A DNA stretch of 61,052 nucleotides from Actinomadura roseirufa. Its GTDB lineage: Bacteria; Actinomycetota; Actinomycetes; Streptosporangiales; Streptosporangiaceae. The notes under the pieces are model-generated. The model did not search any database. It saw only the letters and a list, made by a program, of their open reading frames with translations, and was not told the DNA's origin. The stretch lies in the NCBI RefSeq assembly GCF_900659635.1, contig NZ_CAACVB010000019.1, positions 1 to 61,052 of the forward strand, written 5' to 3'. This document shows, one piece after another, positions 8,315-17,241 of this stretch. Position 1 is the first letter of the stretch; every line of letters starts with the position of its first letter. Made by a program: the position numbers and the translations under genes.

Positions 8315-9787
8315 ATGACCACGGACGTCAGTCCCACCAGGCCCGATGCAGAGGCGACACCACCGGACGAGGCGGGCAGCGCTCACGGCTGGGGTGCGCT
8401 GGCCCTCGTCATGGTGGGGACCTTCCTCACCGTCCTCGACTACTTCATTACCAATGTCGCGATTCCCACCATTGAGACCGATCTGGACGCCAGCCACGCC
8501 CAGACACAGTTGGTCGTCATCGGCTACGGCGTGACCTTCACCGCGGGCATGATCACCGGTGGACGACTCGGCGACCTCTACGGCAGGCGACGCCTGTTCA
8601 CGCTCGGCATGCTGGGATTCACCATCGCCTCCGCGCTGTGCGCCGTGGCGCAGAGCGCCGACACCCTGGTCGCCTTCCGGGTGCTGCAGGGGGGCGCGGC
8701 CTCGCTGATGGTTCCCCAGGTGCTCGGCATCCTCGGGGTCGTCTACACCGGGGCCGCCCGGGCGCGCGCCTTCGTCGTCTACGGCTTGGTGATCGGCATC
8801 GCCGGAGTCTTCGGCCAGGTCATCGGCGGCGCTCTGATCTCGGTCGACGTGGCCGGACTCGACTGGCGGAGCATCTTCCTGATCAACGTGCCGGTGGGCG
8901 CGGTGGCCCTCGCCCTGATTCCGCGCGTGATCCCCGAGTCCCGCAGCCCCGAGGGTGGACGGCTCGACCTCGTCGGCGCCGTCCTTGCGACGGCGACCCT
9001 GGCGGCCATCGTGTACTCGCTCGTCCAGGGCCAGGAGCGGGACTGGCCGCTGTGGAGCTGGCTGCTGCTCGCAGCCGCGGTGCCGCTGGGCGCCGTCTTC
9101 ATCGCCCACCAGCGCCGCCGCACCCGCCAGGGGCTCAGTCCGCTGATCGACCTGGAGCTGTTCCGCAGTCGCGCGTTCTCGGTCGGGCTGGTCGGCATGT
9201 TGACGTACTTCCTGGCCATGGGCTCGTTCTTCTTCCTGCTCGCGCTCTATCTGCAGCAGGGGCGGAGCCTGTCGCCGATCGAGGCCGGGGTGGTGTTCCT
9301 CACCCTCGGCGCCGGGTACTTCGGCTCGTCGTTGCTGTCCATGAAGCTGGCCGCGCGCCTGGGTCACCGCTTGTACGCGGCAGGCCCGCTGACCCTGGCC
9401 GCCGGTTACGCCCTGACCGGGCTGACCGCCTCGTGGCTCGGTACCGAGGGCCACATCTCGTGGATCATCGCTCCGCTGATCATCTCGGGTGTCGGCATGG
9501 GTATGACCACGGGCCCGCTGACCGGTGCCGTCCTCGCGGGCGCCGCTCCGGAGCACGCCGCCGCGGCCTCCGGGGTGACCAACACGGTGCAGGAGGGCGG
9601 GGTCGCGATCGGTGTGGCCATCGTCGGTGCCGTGTTCTTCCCGGCGCTCGGGAACGCGGCACCGGACGACTATCCGCACGCCTTCGGCGTGGGGCTGATC
9701 CCCCTGGTGGCCTTCAGCCTCGCCTCCAGCACGATCGTGCGGTTCATGCGGTCGCGCGCACCGGGGAGAGCGGGTCGCCGAATCTGA
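8315..9787 (+). CDS. DHA2-family MFS drug exporter (EmrB/QacA-like)
   Basis: A 490-residue, probably 14-helix exporter. Helix 1 carries LTVLDYFITNVAIPTI, corresponding to the LDxTVVNVALP motif of DHA2 proteins. Motif A is GRLGDLYGRRRLF, and motif C-like glycines occur in GVFGQVIGG. The start at 8315 has GGGAG 7 bases upstream. It follows decayed genes and has no intact regulator beside it. A 16-bp perfect palindrome (9794-9809) lies just after the stop. Substrate unknown. Confidence 0.88.
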   Translation: MTTDVSPTRPDAEATPPDEAGSAHGWGALALVMVGTFLTVLDYFITNVAIPTIETDLDASHAQTQLVVIGYGVTFTAGMITGGRLGDLYGRRRLFTLGMLGFTIASALCAVAQSADTLVAFRVLQGGAASLMVPQVLGILGVVYTGAARARAFVVYGLVIGIAGVFGQVIGGALISVDVAGLDWRSIFLINVPVGAVALALIPRVIPESRSPEGGRLDLVGAVLATATLAAIVYSLVQGQERDWPLWSWLLLAAAVPLGAVFIAHQRRRTRQGLSPLIDLELFRSRAFSVGLVGMLTYFLAMGSFFFLLALYLQQGRSLSPIEAGVVFLTLGAGYFGSSLLSMKLAARLGHRLYAAGPLTLAAGYALTGLTASWLGTEGHISWIIAPLIISGVGMGMTTGPLTGAVLAGAAPEHAAAASGVTNTVQEGGVAIGVAIVGAVFFPALGNAAPDDYPHAFGVGLIPLVAFSLASSTIVRFMRSRAPGRAGRRI

Positions 9788-10014
9788 GCCTCGCGGCCGT
9801 CGACGGCCGGATCGACGCACCACGCCGGTCCGGCCGTCACACGCGACGGAGCCGAACCGGCGGCGGGTGAGCGGCGTAACAGGGGCCAGCCCACATAGGC
9901 CCAGAACCCACATTGAGATGATCTTGCGCATGCCACGAGGCTCTGAGCTGCGTGTTTGAGGGCATCCGTTGGGATCTGGCTTCCAGGGCCGGCGATACGG
10001 ACGCGGCTGGCAGG
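9788..10014. other. Intergenic; palindrome after exporter, otherwise nothing seen
   Basis: A perfect palindrome CGGCCGTCGACGGCCG at 9794-9809 follows the exporter stop and may terminate or pause transcription. I see no convincing gene in the remaining bases before the bioA end. Confidence 0.4.
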
Positions 10015-11257
10015 TCAGCCGGCTACGGCCGCCGCTGTGATCGCTGTTGTGATGCGGTCCAGGTCGGTGTCGTCGGTGATGTAAGGCGGCATGGTGTAGA
10101 CGAGGTCGCGGAAGGGGCCTACCCAGACGCCGTGCCGTGCTGCGGCCCTCGTGGCGGCGGTCATGTCCACTTCGTGATCGAGCTGGATGACGCCGATCGC
10201 GCCGAGTACTCGGACGTCGCGTACCCCGTCCAGTCCGCGGGCGAGGGTAAGGCCTGCTCGCAGCCTCGCCTCGATCCGCTTGACCTGCTGTCGCCAGTCT
10301 TGGTCCCCCAGCAGGTTGAGCGAGGCGTTGGCGACGGCGGCGGCAAGGGGGTTGGCCATGAAAGTGGGGCCGTGCGCGAGCACCGGGAATGCGCCGCGGC
10401 TGATGCCGCGTGCCACGTCGGGTGTGCACAGGGTGGCCGCCATGGTGAGGTAGCCGCCGGTGAGGGCCTTGCCCACACACATCACGTCCGGCGCGACGTT
10501 CGCATGGTCGGCCGCGAACAGCTCACCCGTACGGCCGAATCCGGTGGCGATCTCGTCGAACACCAGCAGAACCTTGTGCGTGTCGCACAGTTCGCGCAAC
10601 GATGACGGCCGCCAGCTCATCCGCGTGCCGTTCGATCAGCTCAGCCAGATGGGCGACGTAGCCGGGGTCGGGTTCGGCATCGAAACCGGCGGGCGGGGCG
10701 TCGGCGAAGACCTGCCGCGGCAACACCCCGGTCCACAGACGGTGCATGCCTCCTTCGGGATCACACACCGACATCGGGTGGAAGGTATCGCCGTGGTACC
10801 CGCCCCGCCAGGTCAGCAGGCGACGTTTGTCCGGCCGCCCGAGCGATCGCCAGTACTGCAGGCACATCTTGGCCGCCACCTCAACTGCCACCGAACCAGA
10901 GTCGGCCATGAAGACGTGCTGGAGCGGATCGGGAGCGAGTTCGGCCAGGCGGGTGGCGAGGCGTATCGCGGGCTCGTGGGTGAGCCCGCCGAACATGACG
11001 TGACTCATCCGGCTCAGCTGGTCGTGGACTGCGGCGTCCAGGACCGGGTGCCGGTAGCCGTGGACGGCGGCCCACCAGGAGGACATCGCATCCACCAGTT
11101 CGACCTGGCCCTCGATCGGCTGGGCCAGCCGCAGCCGAACGCCTTCGGCGGACTCGATCAGCAGCGGTTCTTGTGTGCTCGGCATCGGCGCGTACGGGTG
11201 CCACACGTGAACCCGATCCAGCTCCAGCAGGTCGGCGACGCGCTGTGGGTCACGCAT
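10015..11257 (-). pseudogene. bioA: bioA, broken by internal deletion and frameshift
   Basis: BioA is the PLP-dependent adenosylmethionine-8-amino-7-oxononanoate aminotransferase of biotin synthesis. The N-terminal half (10601-11257: [44 protein letters not shown]) and C-terminal half (10015-10602: [15 protein letters not shown], Schiff-base Lys in VGKALTGGY) are both well preserved but lie in different frames. At the join near 10600 the expected 20 or so residues (EPVVQGAGGMRF-type segment) are absent, so the cause is a deletion of about 60 bases, not a simple base slip. It starts 8 bases inside the bioB remnant. Confidence 0.85.
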
Positions 11258-11501
11258 TGGGCGGCACTTCCGTGCCCGCGCCGCGGCGGCGCAGTGCCAT
11301 CAAGTCGGCATAAGCGGAGCCAGGCGGCCGGCTGGTTCGGTCGTTGACCCGGCGCCCGAACCAGTGCCGGCGTACCTTACAGGCGGCGGCCACCACGTTG
11401 AGCAGGTCGTCATCGGAGGTGCCGAGGATCGCGCGTGCCTCGTCCCGAGTCGGCAGCTCACGCCGCAGTTCTTTGTCGGCCAGAGTGTCCAGGAGATCCA
11501 T
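11250..11501 (-). pseudogene. bioB: bioB reduced to its two ends by a large in-frame deletion
   Basis: Residues 1-47 ([20 protein letters not shown] to [11 protein letters not shown]) match the N-terminus of actinomycete biotin synthase. The last residues ([15 protein letters not shown]) match its C-terminus. About 300 residues in between are gone, including the radical-SAM CxxxCxxC cluster, so this 83-codon frame cannot be active. The stop still overlaps the bioA start, as in an intact bioB-bioA operon. Confidence 0.78.
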
Positions 11502-11564
11502 GGCGTTGATCCTCGCCTGGTGCGTAGGCCGCGACCAAGGTTCGCACCCTACAAGGCGGGCCGA

Positions 11565-11759
11565 TCAAGATATGTGCGAAACCTCGGCCAGTAGCCGGTC
11601 GAAGGCCTGGGGCCGTAGCCGCAAGTACGTCGGTGGCGTACACGCCGAACCGAGCGATGTGCTCGGTGATGTACGGCGACAGATGGGCGACCTCCTCGGC
11701 CGAGATCTCCCAGCCTCCGCGATGAGCTGGCGGATCACCTCGGTCATGTCCAGTGAGAC
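11565..11759 (-). mobile_element. Frameshifted C-terminus of a Tn3-family transposase
   Basis: Three consecutive minus-strand frames give LDMTEVIRQLIAEAG, then EISAEEVAHLSPYITEHIAR and FGVYATDVL, then LRPQAFDRLLAEV before a stop. Joined, they reproduce the C-terminal end of actinomycete Tn3 transposases (GWEISxEDLAxLSPYxTEHIxRFG-type). Two frameshifts make it non-functional. It sits 64 bases upstream of bioB, so the transposon may have initiated decay of the biotin locus. No 38-bp terminal repeat was recognised. Confidence 0.65.
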
Positions 11760-11920
11760 CGCCGTTGCCGAACCGCAGCCAGGCGGCGAACCGTTGTGGG
11801 CCTCGACCGGCTCGGGAGTCATGACGCTCCCCATGATGTGGGCCCTCAGCTGGCCGCTGCTCGCAGGATGCGCTCTCGCGATGGCGATGACGGCCTGTGC
11901 GCCGCCCCTCGTACGCCGCG

Positions 11921-12901
11921 TCACCGTTCGCCGTCCGGCTCCGGGGCGTTCGCCGCGCGGGCGGCTCGTCCGGCCAGGGCGTGGACGTGGGAGCGCAGTT
12001 CGGGCGGGCCGTGCACCTCGAACTCGCAGCCGAGCATGATCAGGCGCGCCGCGAGCCAGTCGAGGGTGTCGGCGTGCCCGGTGAGGCGGCAGGTCGCCGG
12101 TGTGAGCGGGCGGATCTCGCCGGTGTCGGCGCCGAGGCGCGCCCGAGCCTGTGCGGCGGGCAGGTGCAGGGTCGCTTCGGCGTGGTAAGTGGGCGCCATG
12201 CCCCGCAGGCGGCTCTTGAGGAACTCGGCGGCGTCGCCGCCGGGCAGCTCGCGCGGTGTCCGGCGCTGGCCGGTGGGACGGGGCTGGGCGATGCGGTCGA
12301 CGCGGAACATCCGCCAGTCGTCGCGGTCGAGGTCGTAGGCGATGAGGTACCAGCGGCGTCCGGCGGCGACGATGCGGTGCGGCTCGGCCAGGCGGCGGCT
12401 GTGCGTGCCGGCACCGGACCGGTAGCCGAACCGCACGCGCTCGCTGTTGGCCGCCGCGGCGGCGAGGACGGCCAGGTGGGCGGGGTCGACGGTGGGACCG
12501 TCGGCCGCGGGGAGCGGGACGGTGGCGGCGCCGAGCGAGGCGACGCGGTGCCGCAGCCGGGACGGCAGGACCTGCTCCAGCTTGGCCAGGGCCCGCGCGG
12601 ACGCCTCGCCGATGCCGTCGACGGGATGCCCGGCGGCGGTGCGCAGCCCGACGGCGATCGCGACGGCCTCCTCGTCGTCCAGCAGCAGCGGCGGCATCGC
12701 GGTGCCCGCGACCAGCCGGTAGCCCCCGTCGGGCCCCTTCGCCGACCGGACGGGATAGCCGAGCTCACGGAGCCGCTCGATATCGCGCCGAACCGTCCGG
12801 CCACTGACCGCCAGCCGCTCGGCGAGCTCCGCGCCCGGCCACTCTCGGGGCGTCTGCAGCAGCGACAGCAGGTTCAGCAACCGGACCGACGGATCGGACA
12901 T
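11921..12901 (-). CDS. YafY-type HTH/WYL-domain regulator
   Basis: A 326-residue protein: N-terminal DeoR-like helix-turn-helix (LLSLLQTPREWPGAELAERL, then SGRTVRRDIERLRELGYPV), then the WYL domain (RRWYLIAYDLDRDDWRMFRV, with R and D ligand-contact positions) and a WCX-like C-terminus. WYL proteins sense ligands or nucleic-acid products. The start is the ATG at 12901. It is divergent from a winged-helix protein gene. A close paralogue is at 42418 in this window. Confidence 0.88.
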   Translation of the reverse strand: MSDPSVRLLNLLSLLQTPREWPGAELAERLAVSGRTVRRDIERLRELGYPVRSAKGPDGGYRLVAGTAMPPLLLDDEEAVAIAVGLRTAAGHPVDGIGEASARALAKLEQVLPSRLRHRVASLGAATVPLPAADGPTVDPAHLAVLAAAAANSERVRFGYRSGAGTHSRRLAEPHRIVAAGRRWYLIAYDLDRDDWRMFRVDRIAQPRPTGQRRTPRELPGGDAAEFLKSRLRGMAPTYHAEATLHLPAAQARARLGADTGEIRPLTPATCRLTGHADTLDWLAARLIMLGCEFEVHGPPELRSHVHALAGRAARAANAPEPDGER

Positions 12902-13007
12902 GCGCCCCAGCATGCCGCAAATAGAGGACAGGGCCCGGCCTAAACGGGCTCTAACCTGCTCTCTCGCCAGGATGTGTTGTCCCGGCGGACACGGAGGAGG
13001 CTCGACG

Positions 13008-14144
13008 GTGACCATCATGTCGTGGACCCAGGTATGCGCGCGGCGCCTCGAACGGCACGCTCTGTCCGCGCCGTCCAAGGAGGCGCCCGCCGAGGTGGTG
13101 GCGGGGCTGGCAGGGGTCCACGCGCAAGTGATGTCCGCGGCGGAGCTCGGCATCGGCCTGCGCCTCGACGGGGCGACGCGCGCGGACGTGCGGCGGGCGC
13201 TGTGGGACGAGCGGAGCCTGGTCAAGACCTACGGGCCGCGCGGGACCGTGCACGTCCTGCCCGCCCGGGACCTGCCGATGTGGGTGGGCGCCCTGTCCGC
13301 CTCGCCCGCGCCGCCGAGCCCGTTGCGCGACCCGGTCCGGATGACCCCGGGGCAGACCCGGGAGGTCGTCGCCGCGATCGGCGCGAGCCTCGCTGAGGAG
13401 GACCTGACGATCGACGAGCTGAACGAGGCCGTGGTGGAGCGGACCGGCCCGTGGGCCGGTGAGCTGGTGATGCCCGCCTTCCAGACGCTGTGGCCGCGCT
13501 GGCGCCAGGCCATGGGGCAGGCCGGTATCGAGGGCGCGCTCTGCTTCGGCCCCGCGCGGGGCCGCAAGGTCACCTACTCCAGCCCGCGGCGTGTGCTGCC
13601 GGGCTTCCGGCCGGCCGAGCCCCGCGCCGCGCTCGGCGACCTCGTCCGCTGCTACCTGCGCGCCTATGGCCCTTCGGCCCCGGACCGGTTCGCGCACTGG
13701 CTCAACACGCCCTCCGCCTGGGCGGCGGAGCTGTTCGCCTCGCTCGACCTGGAACGGGTCGAGGTGGAGGGCCGGGCCGCCTGGGTCTCCCCCGGGGACA
13801 CTCTCGCGCCGCAGGACGAGCCGCGCGGCGTCCGGCTCCTGCCGTACTTCGACGGATACGCCTACCGGGTCGGCAACCAGCCCCCGGACCTGCTCTACCC
13901 GGGGCGCGCCGCCGAGCGCGTTCTGCGCGGCAACTTCCAGGTGCTGCTGGTGGACGGCGTCGTCGGGGGCCTGTGGCACCAGCGCCGGTCGGGGCGCCGG
14001 ATCGACGTCACGGTCGAGCCGCTGATCCCGCTCACTGCGGCGCGGCGGGCGGAGCTGGACGAGCAGGTCGACCGGGTCGCCCACGTCCTGGAGGCCCGCC
14101 CGCGGCTGGAGATCGGCCCGGTCACGGTGGGCGGGCACGCCTAA
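13008..14144 (+). CDS. Winged-helix DNA-binding protein (HTH_42/YcaQ/AlkZ-like superfamily)
   Basis: A 378-residue protein with the signature layout of the HTH_42 family: WTQVCARRLERHAL at the start, GVHAQVMSAAELGIGLR, a TYGPRGTVHVLPARDL core and a C-terminal LLPYFDGYAYRV. Relatives include DNA glycosylases AlkZ/YcaQ that unhook crosslinks made by natural products, and many uncharacterised actinomycete copies. The glycosylase QxQ-type motif is not evident, so repair activity is unproven. The GTG at 13008 has GGAGGAGG 7 bases upstream. Confidence 0.78.
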   Translation: MTIMSWTQVCARRLERHALSAPSKEAPAEVVAGLAGVHAQVMSAAELGIGLRLDGATRADVRRALWDERSLVKTYGPRGTVHVLPARDLPMWVGALSASPAPPSPLRDPVRMTPGQTREVVAAIGASLAEEDLTIDELNEAVVERTGPWAGELVMPAFQTLWPRWRQAMGQAGIEGALCFGPARGRKVTYSSPRRVLPGFRPAEPRAALGDLVRCYLRAYGPSAPDRFAHWLNTPSAWAAELFASLDLERVEVEGRAAWVSPGDTLAPQDEPRGVRLLPYFDGYAYRVGNQPPDLLYPGRAAERVLRGNFQVLLVDGVVGGLWHQRRSGRRIDVTVEPLIPLTAARRAELDEQVDRVAHVLEARPRLEIGPVTVGGHA

Positions 14145-14152
14145 GGGAACGC

Positions 14153-14662
14153 CTAGGCGCGCAGGTCGAGGCGCCAGTCGTTGGAGCGGTTGATGTGGCC
14201 GGGCGGGTATTCGAAGTCGCACTCGGACATCAGGACGAACCCGGCCTTCCGGCAGACCGCGTTCGAGGCCGGATTGCCCACCGAAGGGAAGGCGTGCAGA
14301 TACCGCCTGTCGCCTCGGCGGGCGGCGGCCACGACCTCGCGGACGGCGGCGATGGCGATGCCCCGGCCCTGGAACGAGGGAAGGACTCTCCAGCCGCTCT
14401 CGTACACGGGCTCGTCCTGCCAGACGCGCCCCCAGAAACCGACGTTGCCGGCCGGCTCGCCCTCGGGCAGCGCCACGATCCGGTACATCTGCCCGCCGAG
14501 AAAGCCGTCGCCGTTGACATAGCGGCGATGCCGCGCGAGCACCTGCTCCTCGGTCTCGGGCCCTCCGAGGTGCTCCTTCATCTCCGGGGCGTTGATGCGC
14601 CCCAGGAGTGCGAGGTCGTCCTCGGACCAGGGCTCGATCCGTACCGCCGCCGCACCGCTCAC
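14153..14662 (-). CDS. GNAT N-acetyltransferase
   Basis: A 169-residue GNAT-fold protein: RIEPWSEDDLALL start, GNVGFWGRVW strand 4, acetyl-CoA pyrophosphate loop VLPSFQGRGIAIAAVREVV (a V/I-x-x-x-x-Q-x-x-G-x-G/A motif) and NAVCRKAGFVL helix. Composition resembles enzymes acetylating small molecules or protein N-termini. The GTG at 14662 is chosen because GGGAGG lies 8 bases upstream. It is convergent with the winged-helix gene, with 8 bases between. Confidence 0.88.
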   Translation of the reverse strand: MSGAAAVRIEPWSEDDLALLGRINAPEMKEHLGGPETEEQVLARHRRYVNGDGFLGGQMYRIVALPEGEPAGNVGFWGRVWQDEPVYESGWRVLPSFQGRGIAIAAVREVVAAARRGDRRYLHAFPSVGNPASNAVCRKAGFVLMSECDFEYPPGHINRSNDWRLDLRA

Positions 14663-14700
14663 GCCGCACACCTCCCGGTCGGGTCCCCCGCGTCTCGTTG

Positions 14701-14773
14701 CCTTCCCGGCAGGAGTCGAACCTGCGACGCACGGCTCCGGAAGCCGGTGCTCTGTCCTCTGAGCTACGGGAAG
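14701..14773 (-). tRNA. tRNA-Arg (anticodon CCG)
   Basis: A 73-nt cloverleaf on the minus strand: acceptor CTTCCCG/CGGGAAG, D stem GCTC/GAGC, anticodon loop TTCCGGA with CCG at positions 34-36, T stem GCAGG/CCTGC around TTCGACT, discriminator G. All stems pair except position 27-43 (C-T) at the top of the anticodon stem. CCA is not encoded. It reads CGG codons, which are abundant here. Confidence 0.87.
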
Positions 14774-14807
14774 AGGCCCCGCCCCCGGGTGACGAGGGGC
14801 GGGGTGG

Positions 14808-14879
14808 TGACCTCGGCGGGAATCGAACCCGCGTTCGGCGGCGCGGGGTGCGCCGGTGCTCTGCCAGAGCTGCGAGGAC
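14808..14879 (-). pseudogene. Degenerate tRNA-like sequence
   Basis: Minus strand: acceptor GTCCTCG/CGAGGTC (one T-T mismatch), D stem GCTC/GAGC and a perfect T arm (GCGGG TTCGATT CCCGC). The D loop has only 5 bases, and the best anticodon stem (CGGCG/CGCCG) is displaced by one base with loop CACCCCG lacking U33. It lies 34 bases upstream of tRNA-Arg in transcription direction. A tRNA pseudogene is more likely than a working tRNA. Confidence 0.5.
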
Positions 14880-15002
14880 GAAGCGAAAAGGGGATCCCGG
14901 GCGGGCGGCGCCGGGCCGCTCACACGACGATCAGGATGCGTCCGGGCGGGGACGCGGGGCGTTGTGCCGGTCCATGATCCGCTCTCCCCTCGATGTCGGC
15001 GT

Positions 15003-15614
15003 TCACTGACCAGACTGCTCCGCGGCCAGGACGTCCGCAACGGGTTTTCCGGTCGTGCGGGGCGAGGGGCAGATGCCCTCGCGGTAGGCGCGCTGGCGGC
15101 AGGCGGCCGAGCAGTAGACGCGCGGCCGTCCGCGGCCGCGGACGGGCAGCGGCGCCCGGCACATCGCGCAGGACGGGTTTTCGTCACGCGGATGGTCATG
15201 CTTTTCGTCATGGACGCGGGACGCGAGCCACGCGTCGAGATCTTCGCCGCACACCGGGCACTCGGTGATGTCCGGGCGTGAGCAGCGCAGCATCCACTCG
15301 ATGTAGCGCTGGGCGGCCCGCGCGGCGGCGACGCGCTCCTCGAGTTCGGCGATGCGGCCCCGGGCCACCCGGCGCCAGTCCGCGCGGGAACCGGGATTCA
15401 TCAGCGAGCCGAGGTCGTCCAGGCTGAACAGGCCGGTCTCCTGCCACATCCGGATGAAGGCCAGGCGGCGGACCTCGGCGGGCCCGTAGCGGCGCTGCCC
15501 GCCCGCCCGCACCCGCGGGGTCACCAGACCCCGCTCGTCGTAGTAGCGGAGCGTGGACACGCTCGTCCCGAGCCGGCGGGCGACCTGCCCGATGGTCAGC
15601 AGTTCCTCGGCCAT
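15003..15614 (-). CDS. MerR-family regulator with C-terminal zinc-ribbon-like domain
   Basis: A 203-residue protein. The MerR helix-turn-helix (LTIGQVARRLGTSVSTLRYY, DERGLVTPRVRAGGQRRY) occupies the first 70 residues, followed by a dimerisation coiled coil (RIAELEERVAAARAAQRYIE). The tail has two cysteine pairs, CPVC and CAMC, and a final YCSAACRQRAYR motif, a small zinc-binding module of unknown role also seen free-standing in actinomycetes. It is divergent from an MFS exporter that it probably controls from a long-spacer MerR promoter. Confidence 0.87.
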   Translation of the reverse strand: MAEELLTIGQVARRLGTSVSTLRYYDERGLVTPRVRAGGQRRYGPAEVRRLAFIRMWQETGLFSLDDLGSLMNPGSRADWRRVARGRIAELEERVAAARAAQRYIEWMLRCSRPDITECPVCGEDLDAWLASRVHDEKHDHPRDENPSCAMCRAPLPVRGRGRPRVYCSAACRQRAYREGICPSPRTTGKPVADVLAAEQSGQ

Positions 15615-15689
15615 GTGCGGCTCCCCGGTTTGACCTCCAGTCGGCTGGAGCTTCCATCGTAGATCGCGTCATGGACGGGAGGGGGCCGG

Positions 15690-17150
15690 ATGCGCGACGG
15701 GACGGCCGCGGGACGGGCGGCGATCTTCGCCGGGACGTTCGCGGCGCTGCTCAACATGAGCGTGGTGACGGTGGCGCTGCCGCGGACGGCGTCCGGGCTG
15801 GGCGCGGACCCGGCGTTCCTGCGGTGGGTGGTGGACGCCTACACGCTGTGCCTGTCGGCGCTCATGCTGTCGGGCGGGGCGCTCGGCGACCGGTACGGGC
15901 GGCGGCGGGTGTGGCTCTGGGCGGTGGCGCTGCTGGGCTGCGGGTCGGTGGTGTGCGCGACGGCGCCGTCGGCGGAGGTGCTGGTCGCCGGGCGGGTCGT
16001 GCAGGGCGCCGCGGCGGCGGTGATCGTCCCGGGGGCCATGTCGCTGATCGCGCAGGCGCGTCCGGAGCCCGCCGGGCGAGCCCGGATGATCGGCTGGTGG
16101 AGCACGGTGGCGAGCCTGTCGGTCGGGCTGGGCCCGCTGCTCGGCGGTGTCCTGGTGGACGTGGCGGGCTGGCGGAGCGTGTTCTGGATCGACGTGCCGG
16201 TCTGCCTGGCGGTGCTGGTCCTCGGCGCGTCCGGCCTGGCGGAGAGCCGGGACCCGGCGCACGCGGCGCTGGACCTGCCGGGGCAGGTGCTCGGCGTGGT
16301 GTGGCTGGGCTCGCTGAGCTACGGGCTCATCGAGGGCGGGCGGCTCGGGTGGACGTCGGCGGCTCCGGCGACCGCCCTGGTGGTGGCGGTGGCGGCGCTG
16401 GCCGCCTTCGTGGCCGTGGAACTGCGGGCGCGGCGGCCGATGCTGCCGATCCGGCTGCTGCGGGACGGGCGGTTCGCGGCGGCGAACGGCGCGGCGCTGC
16501 TGCTGGGCCTGGGCGCCTACGGCATCTTCTTCCACCTGTCGCCCTACTTCCAGGAGGTGCGGCACGGCTCGGCCACCGGGGCGGGCCTGCGGATGCTCCC
16601 GATGGCGCTGGGGATGAGCCCGCTCGGCGCGGTCGCGGGGCGGCTGACCGCGCGGCACGGCCCGTACGGGCCGATGGCCGGGGCGTTCGGCCCGTACGGG
16701 CCGATGGCCGGGGCGTTCGCGCTGATCGCGGCGTCGCTGCTGGCGATGGCGGCGGTCCTCGGGGTCGGCACGCCGTACGCGGTGCCGGCCGTCCCGCTGC
16801 TGTGCCTGGGCGCGGGCATCGGGGTGGTGCTGCCGCCGCTGAACGCCTCGGCGCTCGCCGCGGTGCCGCGCGAGCGCTCCGGCGCCGCCGCCGCGACCGT
16901 GAACGCGGTGCGGCAGACGGGCACGGCGCTCGGCATCGCCGGGCAGGGCGCGATCCTGGCGGCGCGCGGCGGCGGGGGCGCGGGAGGCGCCGGGTTCACG
17001 TCCGGGCTGCGGGTGGTCGCGGCGGCGGCGGGCGCGATCTCGGTCGCGGCGATGATCATGGTGCTGGTCCTGCGGCGGGCCGCGGCGCCGGGGCCTGGAG
17101 GCGCTCCGGCCGAGGACGTCGCCCTTGAGTTCCGGCCAATGGAAAACTGA
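15690..17150 (+). CDS. DHA2-family MFS exporter with an internal 10-residue duplication
   Basis: A 486-residue DHA2-type transporter: ALLNMSVVTVALPRTASGLG is the family helix-1 motif, GALGDRYGRRRVW is motif A and VGLGPLLGGVL is motif C. GGGAGGGGG 5 bases before the ATG at 15690 sets the start. The sequence GPYGPMAGAF occurs twice in tandem in the loop before a late helix, from a 30-bp DNA repeat. It is divergent from the MerR gene. Confidence 0.88.
   Translation: MRDGTAAGRAAIFAGTFAALLNMSVVTVALPRTASGLGADPAFLRWVVDAYTLCLSALMLSGGALGDRYGRRRVWLWAVALLGCGSVVCATAPSAEVLVAGRVVQGAAAAVIVPGAMSLIAQARPEPAGRARMIGWWSTVASLSVGLGPLLGGVLVDVAGWRSVFWIDVPVCLAVLVLGASGLAESRDPAHAALDLPGQVLGVVWLGSLSYGLIEGGRLGWTSAAPATALVVAVAALAAFVAVELRARRPMLPIRLLRDGRFAAANGAALLLGLGAYGIFFHLSPYFQEVRHGSATGAGLRMLPMALGMSPLGAVAGRLTARHGPYGPMAGAFGPYGPMAGAFALIAASLLAMAAVLGVGTPYAVPAVPLLCLGAGIGVVLPPLNASALAAVPRERSGAAAATVNAVRQTGTALGIAGQGAILAARGGGGAGGAGFTSGLRVVAAAAGAISVAAMIMVLVLRRAAAPGPGGAPAEDVALEFRPMEN
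16659..16718 (+). repeat. Perfect 30-bp tandem duplication in a coding region
   Basis: Bases 16659-16688 are repeated exactly at 16689-16718. The unit begins GGCCCGTACGGGCC, itself a palindrome, and adds 10 residues in frame. Identity at all third positions argues for a recent slippage event. Confidence 0.92.
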
Positions 17151-17241
17151 GGTTCCACGCGCCCCGTGATCTGGACAGGCTTGGGGCGGGAGACCCGTGA
17201 CCACCCCGCGGGTCGTACGGGCGTGCTCCTGAGGAGGAACG

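Noticed and set aside
7838..10480. An 880-codon open frame on the minus strand
   Set aside because: Antisense to the DHA2 exporter with low-complexity composition. Only the short separate fragment at 7878-8042, in another frame, looks protein-like.
14932..14976. Fourteen-codon minus-strand peptide after the MerR gene (MDRHNAPRPRPDAS)
   Set aside because: It has a passable ribosome binding site but no recognisable attenuator structure or conservation evidence; chance is likely in high-GC DNA.
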